Shown here piece by piece: positions 1 through 9,400 of a stretch of DNA of 41,386 nt. The first letter of the stretch is position 1, and each line of letters begins with the position of its first letter. Where the stretch lies: assembly GCA_017541145.1 (NCBI GenBank), contig JAFXZT010000180.1, forward strand, positions 1-41,386. Direction: 5' to 3'. The notes beneath the pieces were generated by a model that saw only the letters and a list, made by a program, of their open reading frames with translations, was not told the DNA's origin and did no database searches. This DNA is from Bacteroidales bacterium. GTDB lineage: Bacteria; Bacteroidota; Bacteroidia; Bacteroidales; UBA3824. The translations under genes and the position numbers were made by a program.

Positions 1-1322
1 ATACTTTCGGTGGAATTTTCTCCTACGTTATACATCTTTAGATTTATTGCATTTATAGTATCTTCGCTGTGCCAATGAGTATACTCGTTGGTTGTGTTAA
101 TATAATTGTAAGTGAAGTCAGGTACGTATGCATCTAAATTTACTTGACATAATTTGTCGTATTTATTTATATAAGTTCTTTTATCGCTGATTTGTAACTG
201 ATATTGTCCGGTTGGGATTACACTATTATTTATTGCAGAATAGTTCTGAATAAATGTTTCACCTACGAATGTAAAATCACAATATTTGTTAACACCTTCC
301 GGATTTGGTATAATAAATTGATTATCTTTTATATAGGGCTTTTCGTAAGGAACGGGAGATTGGATTCCTTTGAAGGTAAAAGTTTGGCTTATCTCAGTCG
401 GAATTGTGCGTTCTATTAAAACTTGAGAATATGCCTTATTAAATAATTCATTATTCCTTTTTATTTGTTCATCCACTATAGTTTTCATTGCATAGTATAA
501 CGCATAGTAGTAACCTTTTTCTCCATAATAATAGATAAAACTCATTATAAATTCAGAATGTTCTGCTAAATATGCCTCTGCCTGTTCATTAATCATTTGA
601 GATGGTATATACATTCCTTCGACAAAATCATTTCTATTTTCAAAATTCGCTTTTAAAACTAATGAAAAAGGGTCTTTAGTTGTTGTAAAATCAGATACCG
701 TAATTTTATTATCTTTTGAATTGAGTGTTTTGATTAATTTATTATTATAATAAAGATTGTAAGAGATTTTTAGAGGATTTCTGTCGTCTGTTAATTGGAA
801 TTTTATTTCGCTGTTGTCACATAGCTGATTATCTTGTTCTCGTGCGTAAATTTTAAATACTTCATAGTTAACTGAAATTTCAGCTTCATATATGTGGAAT
901 CTATCTAGATCATCTCTAAATGTTACTGTATTTAAGTTGAATTTATCTTTGTCTTTGTCAATTTGGATAGAATCTTCATTTGTATAGCTTGTTTGTCTAC
1001 CAGCTATTGTTCCTTGAGCAAAAGCATAGATTATTACTTTTATCTTATTCAGTTTTTCAGGTATATATCCGGTGACATTAATGCCTCCTTCTTCATCAAT
1101 TATATTTAAAGCTTTTTGTGTTTGATAAATATATTTGTCATTAAATATGTATGTTGCTCTAAAAGTCATAGTATTGCTAGACCATACATCAACCATATCA
1201 ATTTCTCTCACTTTTTTCAAATTTGATAATGTTATTTTAGTAAATTCTATTTCTTCTATTTGTCCAAATGACTTAAAGGATAAAATAATTAACAATATCG
1301 ACAATAATAAATTTTTTTTCAT
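1..1322 (-). CDS. Secreted protein of unknown function, C-terminus beyond window edge
   Basis: I read this frame directly: from ATG at 1322-1320 it stays open for 440 codons to the window edge, so the stop lies outside. The N-terminus MKKNLLLSILLIILSFKSFG followed by Q is a clear Sec signal peptide ending in the Gly-Gln type site common in Bacteroidota. The mature part is hydrophilic and rich in Asn, Tyr, Lys and Ile. No motif or family is recognisable and there is no lipobox. It lies 69 bases downstream of the lipoprotein gene on the same strand and has no clear TAnnTTTG box of its own, so the two are probably co-transcribed. Base composition is low (16 G/C in 601-660). Function unknown; a cell-surface or periplasmic role is inferred only from the signal peptide. 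Confidence 0.85.
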   Translation of the reverse strand, partial: MKKNLLLSILLIILSFKSFGQIEEIEFTKITLSNLKKVREIDMVDVWSSNTMTFRATYIFNDKYIYQTQKALNIIDEEGGINVTGYIPEKLNKIKVIIYAFAQGTIAGRQTSYTNEDSIQIDKDKDKFNLNTVTFRDDLDRFHIYEAEISVNYEVFKIYAREQDNQLCDNSEIKFQLTDDRNPLKISYNLYYNNKLIKTLNSKDNKITVSDFTTTKDPFSLVLKANFENRNDFVEGMYIPSQMINEQAEAYLAEHSEFIMSFIYYYGEKGYYYALYYAMKTIVDEQIKRNNELFNKAYSQVLIERTIPTEISQTFTFKGIQSPVPYEKPYIKDNQFIIPNPEGVNKYCDFTFVGETFIQNYSAINNSVIPTGQYQLQISDKRTYINKYDKLCQVNLDAYVPDFTYNYINTTNEYTHWHSEDTINAINLKMYNVGENSTES

Positions 1323-1340
1323 AATATCTTGTAATTTATG

Positions 1341-1385
1341 ATTCCAGTCCAAAAGATAATTTTAAATTTCCTTATGGACTGGAAT
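1341..1385. repeat. Intergenic hairpin between two minus-strand genes
   Basis: ATTCCAGTCC at 1341-1350 is the exact reverse complement of GGACTGGAAT at 1376-1385, with a 25-base AT-rich loop. On the minus strand, the direction of both flanking genes, no T-run follows the stem, so it is not a typical terminator. It could be an mRNA processing or stabilising stem that separates expression of the lipoprotein from the downstream gene. That role is inference. Confidence 0.6.
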
Positions 1386-1391
1386 TCTTTT

Positions 1392-2528
1392 TTAATAATT
1401 CTTTACTAGTATTTCATATTCATTAAATGCTGATTCATTATTATTCATTTTTACTAATTGTCTGTACTCATATTGATAGTTTGCTTTGAAATATTCTTTC
1501 TCTTGTTCAGTAGCAAAATGCCATCCTTTTTTCGGAATAAAAATGTTGTAATCACTAAAATAATAATTTCCAAAATAGTAACTTACTTTTCTAATAATAC
1601 AGTATTTAAATTTAGCGGTTTCCTTAATATCATACAAAGATGCTCCATAGTTTAAGATTTTTTCATCTTCGTCGTGAGGCAAAAAAGTAAAGCTGTCTTC
1701 TAAGCCGCTTTTAGAAGCAGCCGAGTGATCGTGAGTATAATCGCCATACAGTTTAATATTAACAAAATATTGGTTTTCGTAATAAGTGTTTACTTTAGAG
1801 TCAAAGTAGGTGTTTTGTAGATTATCAATCGTGATTGATTTTACATCTTTAGTTATAGTTTTATTTATTTCCTCGTTAGATGAATAATCTGTTACTGATA
1901 TTTTGATTGAGTCGTAATGATCATAAATTGAATTGTCAATTGCTAAAGTGGCGGATGTTTTTGTGCATTGTTGAATATAAACCAAAGGATTATCTTTGAA
2001 ATATGTAAAAAATGTATTAGTTGGGCTCTCTGCAAAAGTGGTATCGCCATTTAATACATAATTTGCTCTCATTTTTATGTCGTAGTATGATTCCGGTTCA
2101 AATTCTATCAGTTTTTGGAAGAATGTTTCTCCTCTAAAGTTTATTTCACTTACTTCATCTCTATATGCTTCTGCTACATTTCTGATTTCATCTTCTGTTA
2201 TTTTTCCAACTTCTATCCATTCTTCTTTGTCTTTCGGTGATATATAGAATTGATAAACAAAATATCCGCCTTTTCTTTCGGCTTTCGCTCTAAAGAACAC
2301 TCCGCGTATAGCATATGAATTAATGCAATAATTTGTAATAATGTCATCCTCGATGACAGGGGCTGTCAGTGTTTTGTCATTGGTCTCGCCCGGAGTTTGG
2401 CTGTAGCAGTATTGTCTTCTTAAATCAATGGAGCCTGCACTTCCATCAAAGCTTTCATCATCATCTTTGTTGCAAGCTGCAAAACACAAAACAGCGGCGA
2501 GTGCGCTGAATAAAAATTTTTTTTTCAT
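1392..2528 (-). CDS. Surface-type lipoprotein of unknown function
   Basis: A 378-residue protein. It starts MKKKFLFSALAAVLCFAAC, a lipoprotein signal peptide with lipobox FAAC. The cysteine is followed by NKDDDES, an acidic stretch of the kind that directs Bacteroidota lipoproteins to the outer face of the outer membrane. The rest is hydrophilic with alternating strand-like segments (for example KISVTDYSSNEEINKTI) and resembles secreted beta-sandwich proteins, but no family is recognised and no catalytic motif is seen. A promoter-like box lies at 2573-2602 just upstream. The following minus-strand gene is 69 bases away and probably shares its transcript. Existence and export are well supported; function is unknown. 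Confidence 0.88.
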   Translation of the reverse strand: MKKKFLFSALAAVLCFAACNKDDDESFDGSAGSIDLRRQYCYSQTPGETNDKTLTAPVIEDDIITNYCINSYAIRGVFFRAKAERKGGYFVYQFYISPKDKEEWIEVGKITEDEIRNVAEAYRDEVSEINFRGETFFQKLIEFEPESYYDIKMRANYVLNGDTTFAESPTNTFFTYFKDNPLVYIQQCTKTSATLAIDNSIYDHYDSIKISVTDYSSNEEINKTITKDVKSITIDNLQNTYFDSKVNTYYENQYFVNIKLYGDYTHDHSAASKSGLEDSFTFLPHDEDEKILNYGASLYDIKETAKFKYCIIRKVSYYFGNYYFSDYNIFIPKKGWHFATEQEKEYFKANYQYEYRQLVKMNNNESAFNEYEILVKNY

Positions 2529-2572
2529 TTGTAATTTTTTTTTAATTTGTTATTAGTTGAAAATTTAGAGTG

Positions 2573-2602
2573 CAAAATTACAAAAAATATTCAATCTCCA
2601 AA
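2573..2602 (-). promoter_or_regulatory. Bacteroidota-type promoter for the lipoprotein gene
   Basis: On the minus strand TAATTTTG (2580-2573) matches TAnnTTTG. TTTG (2602-2599) lies 18 bases upstream of it. The box is 44 bases before the ATG at 2528. Confidence 0.6.
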
Positions 2603-2648
2603 ATTATTAAAAAATCTACGTTTTTTTTTATTATTCTACGAAATGCCG

Positions 2649-2656
2649 TATCTTTG
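2649..2656 (+). promoter_or_regulatory. -7 box of the secreted-protein cluster
   Basis: TATCTTTG is an exact match to TAnnTTTG and sits 20 bases before the ATG at 2677, implying a very short leader. The expected TTTG about 20 bases upstream is only a T-run. It is probably the main promoter of the run 2677-16322, as no later gene in it has an obvious box. Confidence 0.6.
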
Positions 2657-2676
2657 CCGCGAAATTAAAATCGACT

Positions 2677-4701
2677 ATGCAATACGGAAAAAAATTGATG
2701 TTGTTGATGTTCTTTTTGGCTAGTTGTCTTAGTATTTCGGCTCAAAATAATTTGAACATCATTTGTAAGCAAAACGGAAATATTATTGAATTGCGCTGGG
2801 CTCCAAATAATTTGAATGCTTGGCGTTACGGTAATAATTTCGGTTATAAACTTGAACGTATTACAATTTTTAGAAACGGCAAACAGCTTATTCCCGTTGA
2901 AACCGTAGTTTTGGCTAACCCATTGACTTTGAAACCTCTGTCAGAATGGGAAAAGAATGCGGATGATAAATATTTTTCTATTGCCGCTGAATGTATTTTC
3001 GGTGAAAAAAATTCCGTATCGGGTTCTTCTCCGGTTTCTATTTATAAAAGTTATCAGCAAGAACAAAATAAATTCGGTTTTGCACTTTATAGTGCTGATA
3101 TGAATAAAGATGTTGCAGAATATATGGGTTTGTATTTTGCTGATAAAACTGTTAAGAAAAATGAGAAATATTCTTATCGTTTGACATTTGCTTCCCCCGA
3201 CAGTTTGTATTGTGATACAGCGCGTACGTTGGGTGAATTAACAGATTTTTGGGTAAAACCACAGCCCGAAAAGCCGGATGTGTTTTTTGAAAAGAATAGC
3301 GTTCAAGTAATTTGGAAAAATTCTTATGATAATAAATTTGTAGGATATTTTGTTGAACGAAGTTTTGATAATAATAATTTTGTAAGACTTAACGAAGAGC
3401 CGATTGCCGTAACAAAATCGTCCCGAAAAAATAATTATTACAACGATACAACTTTAACGGGCTCAGAAACAGTTTATTATAGAATTGTAGGAATAGATTC
3501 GTTTTCAGATGAAAGTACACCGTCAGAAACTTCCGGCGTATTGAACAGTTTGCCAATCACAAAATTTGCCGAAATAACCTCGGCAACCTCTACTCCGGAA
3601 GGTGTGAAAATCGATTGGAAATTTGATGATGAAACCGAAATAGCACATGTTACCGGTTATAAAGTTTATAGAGCTTCAAGTCATGACCGTGTAAGTGATT
3701 GTCTGACAACGATAACAGATATCAAACAAAAATCTTTTGTTGATAAACATTCGTTAACCGACAATTATTATTTTATCTCTGTTTTCAACAATTCAGAAGA
3801 AAAATATAATCCGTATCCTGTTTATTGTCAGACTATTGATAGTATACCGCCTGTTGTTCCGAATGCGCCGCAGGGACGTTGCGACAGTTTGGGCAGAGTA
3901 TATCTTACTTGGCAAAATCCCAATCCGACGGATATCGCAGGATTCAGATTGTTGCGTAAAAATTCCGAAGGCGAAAATTATGTAATGCTTGTGCCTTATA
4001 TGCTTACTGATACGTTTTATGTTGACACTATAAATTTGAATACATTGTCACGAAATATTTACTATTCGCTCAAAAGTGTAGATTCTCGCGGCAATCAAAG
4101 TGAATTGTCTTCTGATTTGAGAGTACAACGTTATGACAAAATTGCGCCGCAGCCTTCTATGATTTCAAATCTTGAACTAAATAAAAACGGTGTTTTGGTT
4201 TCGTGGAACAAGTCGGTTTCAAAAGATGTAGAATCATATTTGCTATTGAGAAAATTATCAAAGTCATTGAATTTCGATACGTTGAAAATAATTTCGAGTG
4301 AAGAAAAATTGTCTTATTTGGATAAAACTGCAGAGCCGGGTTTGGAATATAATTATCAAATTGTTACAAAAGACGGTTTTGGAAATTGTTCTGTCAGTAA
4401 ACAAAAAACGTTGGAAGTTCCCAACTTAAAAGAAACAGAATGGCAGCTCAAAAACACCAAAACTTTGAGCAGTATTACGTTGAAATGGTCAAATAAATCA
4501 GAAACAAAACAAGTAGATAAAGTTTTGATTTATAGAAAAATAGATGATACTCCATTGCATTATTACACTGTAGTAAAAAATGCAAATGAGTTTGTTGATA
4601 AAAATTTGGTAATCGGTAAAAAATATTCATATCGAATAAGAGTGGTATATACCGATGCAACAGAAACTCAACTGAGCAACGAAGTAAAAGCGGAGATGTA
4701 A
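2677..4701 (+). CDS. Secreted multi-domain fibronectin type III-like protein
   Basis: A 674-residue protein with signal peptide MQYGKKLMLLMFFLASCLSISAQ, predicted to be cut after Ala-Gln. At least five fibronectin type III-like units follow. Their marks are recurring elements such as GNIIELRWAP, VQVIWKNSYD, GVKIDWKFDD, VYLTWQNPNPTDIAGF and VLVSWNKSVSKDVESY, each followed by a YxIxxxD-type strand. No catalytic motif and no T9SS sorting domain are seen at the C-terminus. The gene leads a tightly spaced same-strand run; the next start is 17 bases after its stop. A binding or scaffolding role at the cell surface is likely from the domain type. The specific partner is unknown, and the neighbouring barrel and exported proteins are the natural candidates. 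Confidence 0.88.
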   Translation: MQYGKKLMLLMFFLASCLSISAQNNLNIICKQNGNIIELRWAPNNLNAWRYGNNFGYKLERITIFRNGKQLIPVETVVLANPLTLKPLSEWEKNADDKYFSIAAECIFGEKNSVSGSSPVSIYKSYQQEQNKFGFALYSADMNKDVAEYMGLYFADKTVKKNEKYSYRLTFASPDSLYCDTARTLGELTDFWVKPQPEKPDVFFEKNSVQVIWKNSYDNKFVGYFVERSFDNNNFVRLNEEPIAVTKSSRKNNYYNDTTLTGSETVYYRIVGIDSFSDESTPSETSGVLNSLPITKFAEITSATSTPEGVKIDWKFDDETEIAHVTGYKVYRASSHDRVSDCLTTITDIKQKSFVDKHSLTDNYYFISVFNNSEEKYNPYPVYCQTIDSIPPVVPNAPQGRCDSLGRVYLTWQNPNPTDIAGFRLLRKNSEGENYVMLVPYMLTDTFYVDTINLNTLSRNIYYSLKSVDSRGNQSELSSDLRVQRYDKIAPQPSMISNLELNKNGVLVSWNKSVSKDVESYLLLRKLSKSLNFDTLKIISSEEKLSYLDKTAEPGLEYNYQIVTKDGFGNCSVSKQKTLEVPNLKETEWQLKNTKTLSSITLKWSNKSETKQVDKVLIYRKIDDTPLHYYTVVKNANEFVDKNLVIGKKYSYRIRVVYTDATETQLSNEVKAEM

Positions 4702-4718
4702 AAAAAAAAGAAATAAAC

Positions 4719-6446
4719 ATGCGGAAAAAAGAAGTTCTAATTTTGTTGATGATGATATTGTTGAACGCCAACGTTTATTCGCAAAACATTGAAAATGTAA
4801 TAAAATCAGACCCCGTAAAAATAAATGGTAATTTATCAGTAAATACAACTAATGAGTTGATTGCGGATAGTACATTGCCAACCGATCGATTTTACTATTA
4901 TTTGTCAGGCGGAATTAGTACCCAATTGTTTGGTTTCCTGAGTGTTCCGTTAACTTTTTCGTATACCAACAACGTGTTAACCAAAAATTTGGCGTTGCCT
5001 TATAATAAGTTTTCGATTGCTCCCAATTACAAAAAAGTTACAATGTATTTAGGATACAATAGTATGAGTTTTGGTAAATATACATTATCGGGACACGATT
5101 ATTTGGGATGCGGCGCATTGTATGAAGGCGATATTTGGCATATAGAAGGATTTTGCGGGCGGATGCGTAAAGCCGTACAGCCCGATTCTACAAGCGCTGA
5201 GCCGTCGTACAAACGTTTTGGCGGCGGATTCAAAATCGGTTACAAAAATGAAAAATATCAATTGGGATTTGATGTTATTAAAGTAAAAGATGATATTCAC
5301 TCTATTAATTTTGACGGTTACGAAGAAAAATATATTGAGCCCAAAGATAACATCGCAACATCTGTAAGATTTGAAACCACATTGTGGGAAAACTTAAGTC
5401 TTTCTGGAGAATACGGTTTGAGTATGTTAAACAAAAACATCTCGCACATCGATACGTTGGAACATCATATCACAGATATTTTGTTGTAATATTATGGAGA
5501 AAAAGTTTATTATCAAGCCTTTGATTTTGCTTTAAATTATACATTCGGAGAGCATCTGATAGGATTTTCATATAACAGAATACCACCGAATTACGAAAGT
5601 CTTGGCGGATATTATTTTGCCGAAGACGAAGAATCATATAACGTAAATTTTTCCACCCGTTTGTTCAACCGTGTATCATTGACCGGAGATGTTGGTTTGC
5701 GACATGATAATCTTGATAATCAGAAGTTAACAACTGATAATAGTATCGCGATAAACATCGCAGCAAACGGAAATATTACGGAAAAACTTAATTTTAATGT
5801 TTCTTACAACAACAATCAGCAGTATCTCAATTTGCGTAATCAGTATGAAGAATTGATACGGACTACCGAATTTGAAAATTTTGATACTACAGAATATTCC
5901 AGATTAAACAGTACAACAAATCTTGGTTTGAATTATATGATTAGCAATAATGAAAATGTCAGCAATAGTATTTTCGGAAATTTCTCGTATCAAACAACAT
6001 CCGATTATCAGCGATATGACACTACATCGGCTAATTCAAAAATTTATAACGGAAATTTTGGTTACAATTTTTCATTGATTCCGCAAAAACTGTCTACAAG
6101 TATTAATTTGGGTTACAACAAAACTGAAATTCAAAAACAACAAACAGATATGTTGACTGTAGGTTTGAATGTTAACAAAACTTTTTTAGAAAAACTATCA
6201 TCTTCATTATCCGGAACATACGCTTATACAAAAATAGACAGTATTTCATCTGATATTATAAACGTCAGATTATCAATGTCGTACACATTAAAAGAAAGAC
6301 ATAATTTCAGTTTTTCACTTAATTATGTCAACAGCAGTCAGACGCAGGGTAATCGCAACCGTTTGACAATGAATTTAGGATACACACACAATTTCGATAT
6401 AATCAATAGATCAAAAAACAAAAAAGAAGATCAAGCAAATGACTAA
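4719..6446 (+). pseudogene. Outer-membrane beta-barrel protein interrupted by one in-frame TAA
   Basis: Two open segments, 4719-5489 and 5661-6446, lie in the same frame. The 57 codons from TAA (5487-5489) to 5661 are also open and read as the same kind of protein (YYGEKVYYQAFDFALNY and so on). A single nonsense codon therefore splits one gene of about 575 codons; there is no frameshift. The N-terminus MRKKEVLILLMMILLNANVYSQ is a signal peptide. The remainder consists of alternating amphipathic strands (NGNFGYNFSLIP, LSTSINLGYNK, HNFSFSLNYVNSS), typical of an outer-membrane beta-barrel. Flanking genes are intact and the downstream gene overlaps its end by eight bases. It may be a true pseudogene, a read-through gene, or a base-calling error. 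A fragment restarting at ATG 5661 would lack a signal peptide. Confidence 0.85.
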
Positions 6447-9400
6447 AAGAAGCATTTTCACATCAGCTGTAATAGTAATTTTATTGTTGTTGAATTTTAG
6501 ACTGTTCGCGCAAGACGTTAATAGTCAAACAATTGATGCTATAGTAAACGACGCTTCAGAGACGGCAAAGGCATCTCTGGATGCAACCAAACAAGTGGCA
6601 GAAGACCGTCGTTTGGCGAATGCAATAGAAGTAGCCCGCAAGGTAAAAGAGATGGCTAATTATGTCGATAAAATTATTAATTTGGCTGAAAACAAACAAA
6701 TACCATTGCCGGTTGGAATAAAAAGTGCAGCAAACAATTACGAAATTGTAGTGCAACAATTGTCGCATGAAAGTGATTCTATAGCCAAAGCTTACATGAC
6801 ACTTGTAGTACCGATAGATTCGGCAACTACGGTTGGTTTTGAAACATCTATTACATTATCAGGAAGTTGTGGACCACAGATGCCCGGCAGACTAAAATTG
6901 ATTCGCCCGGTAGAATTATTGTTCGGTGATAAATTTAAGGTAACATTCAATAACGGCTCTTACGCTGAATTTGATTGTGACGGTATCAAACAGTTTTATA
7001 TGGATGCCACATTGGAATTTACTTCCAAGAATATTCAGTTTTATGACGAGCACATGAAGGCAACGCCAAATCCAAAGTTCAATACAAAACTTACATTCAA
7101 TGATTTTTCTGATTTTGTTTTTGAGATTAATTCCAAATTGACGTTTGAATTTTCTGATTTAAAAGATTTTATATTTAGTGTTCAAGATCTGGTAGTGGAT
7201 TTGAGCGAATATACAACACCGCAAACAGCAAGGTTCCCTTCGGGATATTTCGGTTGCGATGACGAACAAAATTTGTGGAAAGGTTTGAGTGTAAAAAAAG
7301 CACAAGTATTTTTACCGGAAGCATTGAAAACCGATTCTACTTCGATAAAAGATACTACCAAAGTAAAAGTAAAAAAGATAAATACTTTGGATAGAACTGC
7401 GATTACATGTAGCAACTTGATAATTGATAATCACGGATTGACAGTAGAAGCCGGTGTAGAACAGATGTGTGGAAATTGTAAACTCGATCCCAAAAAATGG
7501 GAGCTAAATGTATCATCATTTGAATTGGATATTGTAAAAAACAAGATACAAGGAGCCGGTTTTTCCGGACTTATAAACATCCCGCCGTTTGGAAAATATT
7601 CGCAACTTGGATACTCCGCCGCATACAATACTGCCGAAAAGGAATTTGATTTCAAATGTGATATCGGTGGAAAACACGATTTTGATGTATTTGGCGCTAC
7701 ATTAACACTCAACAAACAGTCGTATTTGGAAGTAAAATTGAGAGACGGAGATTTTTATCCGTCGATAAGTGCGTCAGGTACAATAAAAATCAACGCTCCT
7801 TTGTCTGAGGACGGCTTGACATTGAAATTGCCGGAAATTGCATTTGAAGGCATGACAATCAGTAAAGAAAAACCGGTATTCAGTCCCGGTACATGGGATA
7901 TGTCAGCATTGGCCGATTCTATAATGCCTCAAATTGCAGGTTTTGAATTCTCGTTGTCAAATATTGAACAAAACGATGAATCAATAAAATTTGATGCGTT
8001 GGTTTCATTAAACGGTACAATCACAGGTGCGGGTAGATTTGAAGTTGTTGGCGATTTCGACAATTACAAAATAAAACATGTTAACGTATCAAAATTATCC
8101 GTGGCGTATCAACAACCGTATTTCGGCTTAAAAGGTTCTTTGGAACTAAAACGCGGTGACGACATTTACGGAAACGGTTTTAGAGGAGAGGTAAATCTTA
8201 CATTGATGAATGATTGGAAATTTGACGCCGTAACCGTGTTTGGTAAAAAAGACAATTTGAAATATTTTCTTGTTGATTTGTACGGTGAAAAAGAATCCGG
8301 ACTTTTTATGATTCCGCCGTGTATTACAGTACAAGGATTGGGTGGCGGATTGTATCATCACATGAATCAAACTGCTGAAAATAACGAGTTTGGAAAAGCA
8401 TTGTCAGGAATATGTTACGTGCCGGACAGTAAAGTCGGATTCGGATTTTTGGCGTCGGCAAGATTTTTTGTCGGACAGAAAAATGCAGTAAATGCCTTAA
8501 CATCCTTTGATATACAGTTCAATAGGAATTGGGGTTTGAATTATTTTCAGATAAACGGCGATGTCGCTTTTATGAACCAACCCGAAAACTTATCGAAATT
8601 TAAGGGAAAAGTGATGAAAAAAGTGACGGCAATGCAAAGCGAAGGCGGTTTGGGCAAACTTCATCTTAAAGCGCCTGAAGATTTAAAAATTCCGGAAAAT
8701 AAAGACGATGGAGTGTTAACTGCTTCTATCCTAATGAAATACGATGCAACAAACAAAACGTATAATGCCGATTTGAAAACCTATCTTGATGCCGGATTTA
8801 TAACAGGAACCGGGCCGGACAATCTTATGGTAGAAGCCAAAGCATTATTCGGTAACAAAGATTGGTATGTGCACCTTGGCTCGCCCGATAAACAATGCGG
8901 TATAAATGTGTTGAATTTATTTGAAACCCAAGGTTATTTTATGTTTGGCAGCCAAATACCGCCGTTGCCAAATCCTCCCGATGAAGTTTGGGGCGATTTG
9001 CCACAAGATAAAAGAGATAAATATCTGAATTCCAGAAATTTGGATTTCGTGTCATCGGGTAAGGGTGTTGCGTTCGGATTGAATTTCAAAGCCGGTGCCG
9101 AAGTTAATCCTAAACCGTTTTATGCAAGTTTTAAAGTTGGCGCCGGTGCTGAATTTTTGTTAACCAATTATGGCAAGAATGCACATTGCAAGGGTCGTAC
9201 AGGTACAATCGGAATCGACGGCTGGTATGCTCAGGCTCAAATATGGGCGTTTCTTGATGCCGCTGTAGGCTTAAAAGTAAAAGTGTTAAGAAAAGATCGC
9301 CATTTTAACATCATGGATTTGCACGCCGGAGCTGTGATGTCAGGTATGGGACCAAATCCGTTTTATTTTGTAGGAAATGTTAACGCTTCATACAGAGTGC

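Noticed and set aside
4719-6446. Two separate genes or a frameshift
   Set aside because: Both open parts are in the same frame and the bases between code for matching barrel sequence; only one stop codon intervenes.
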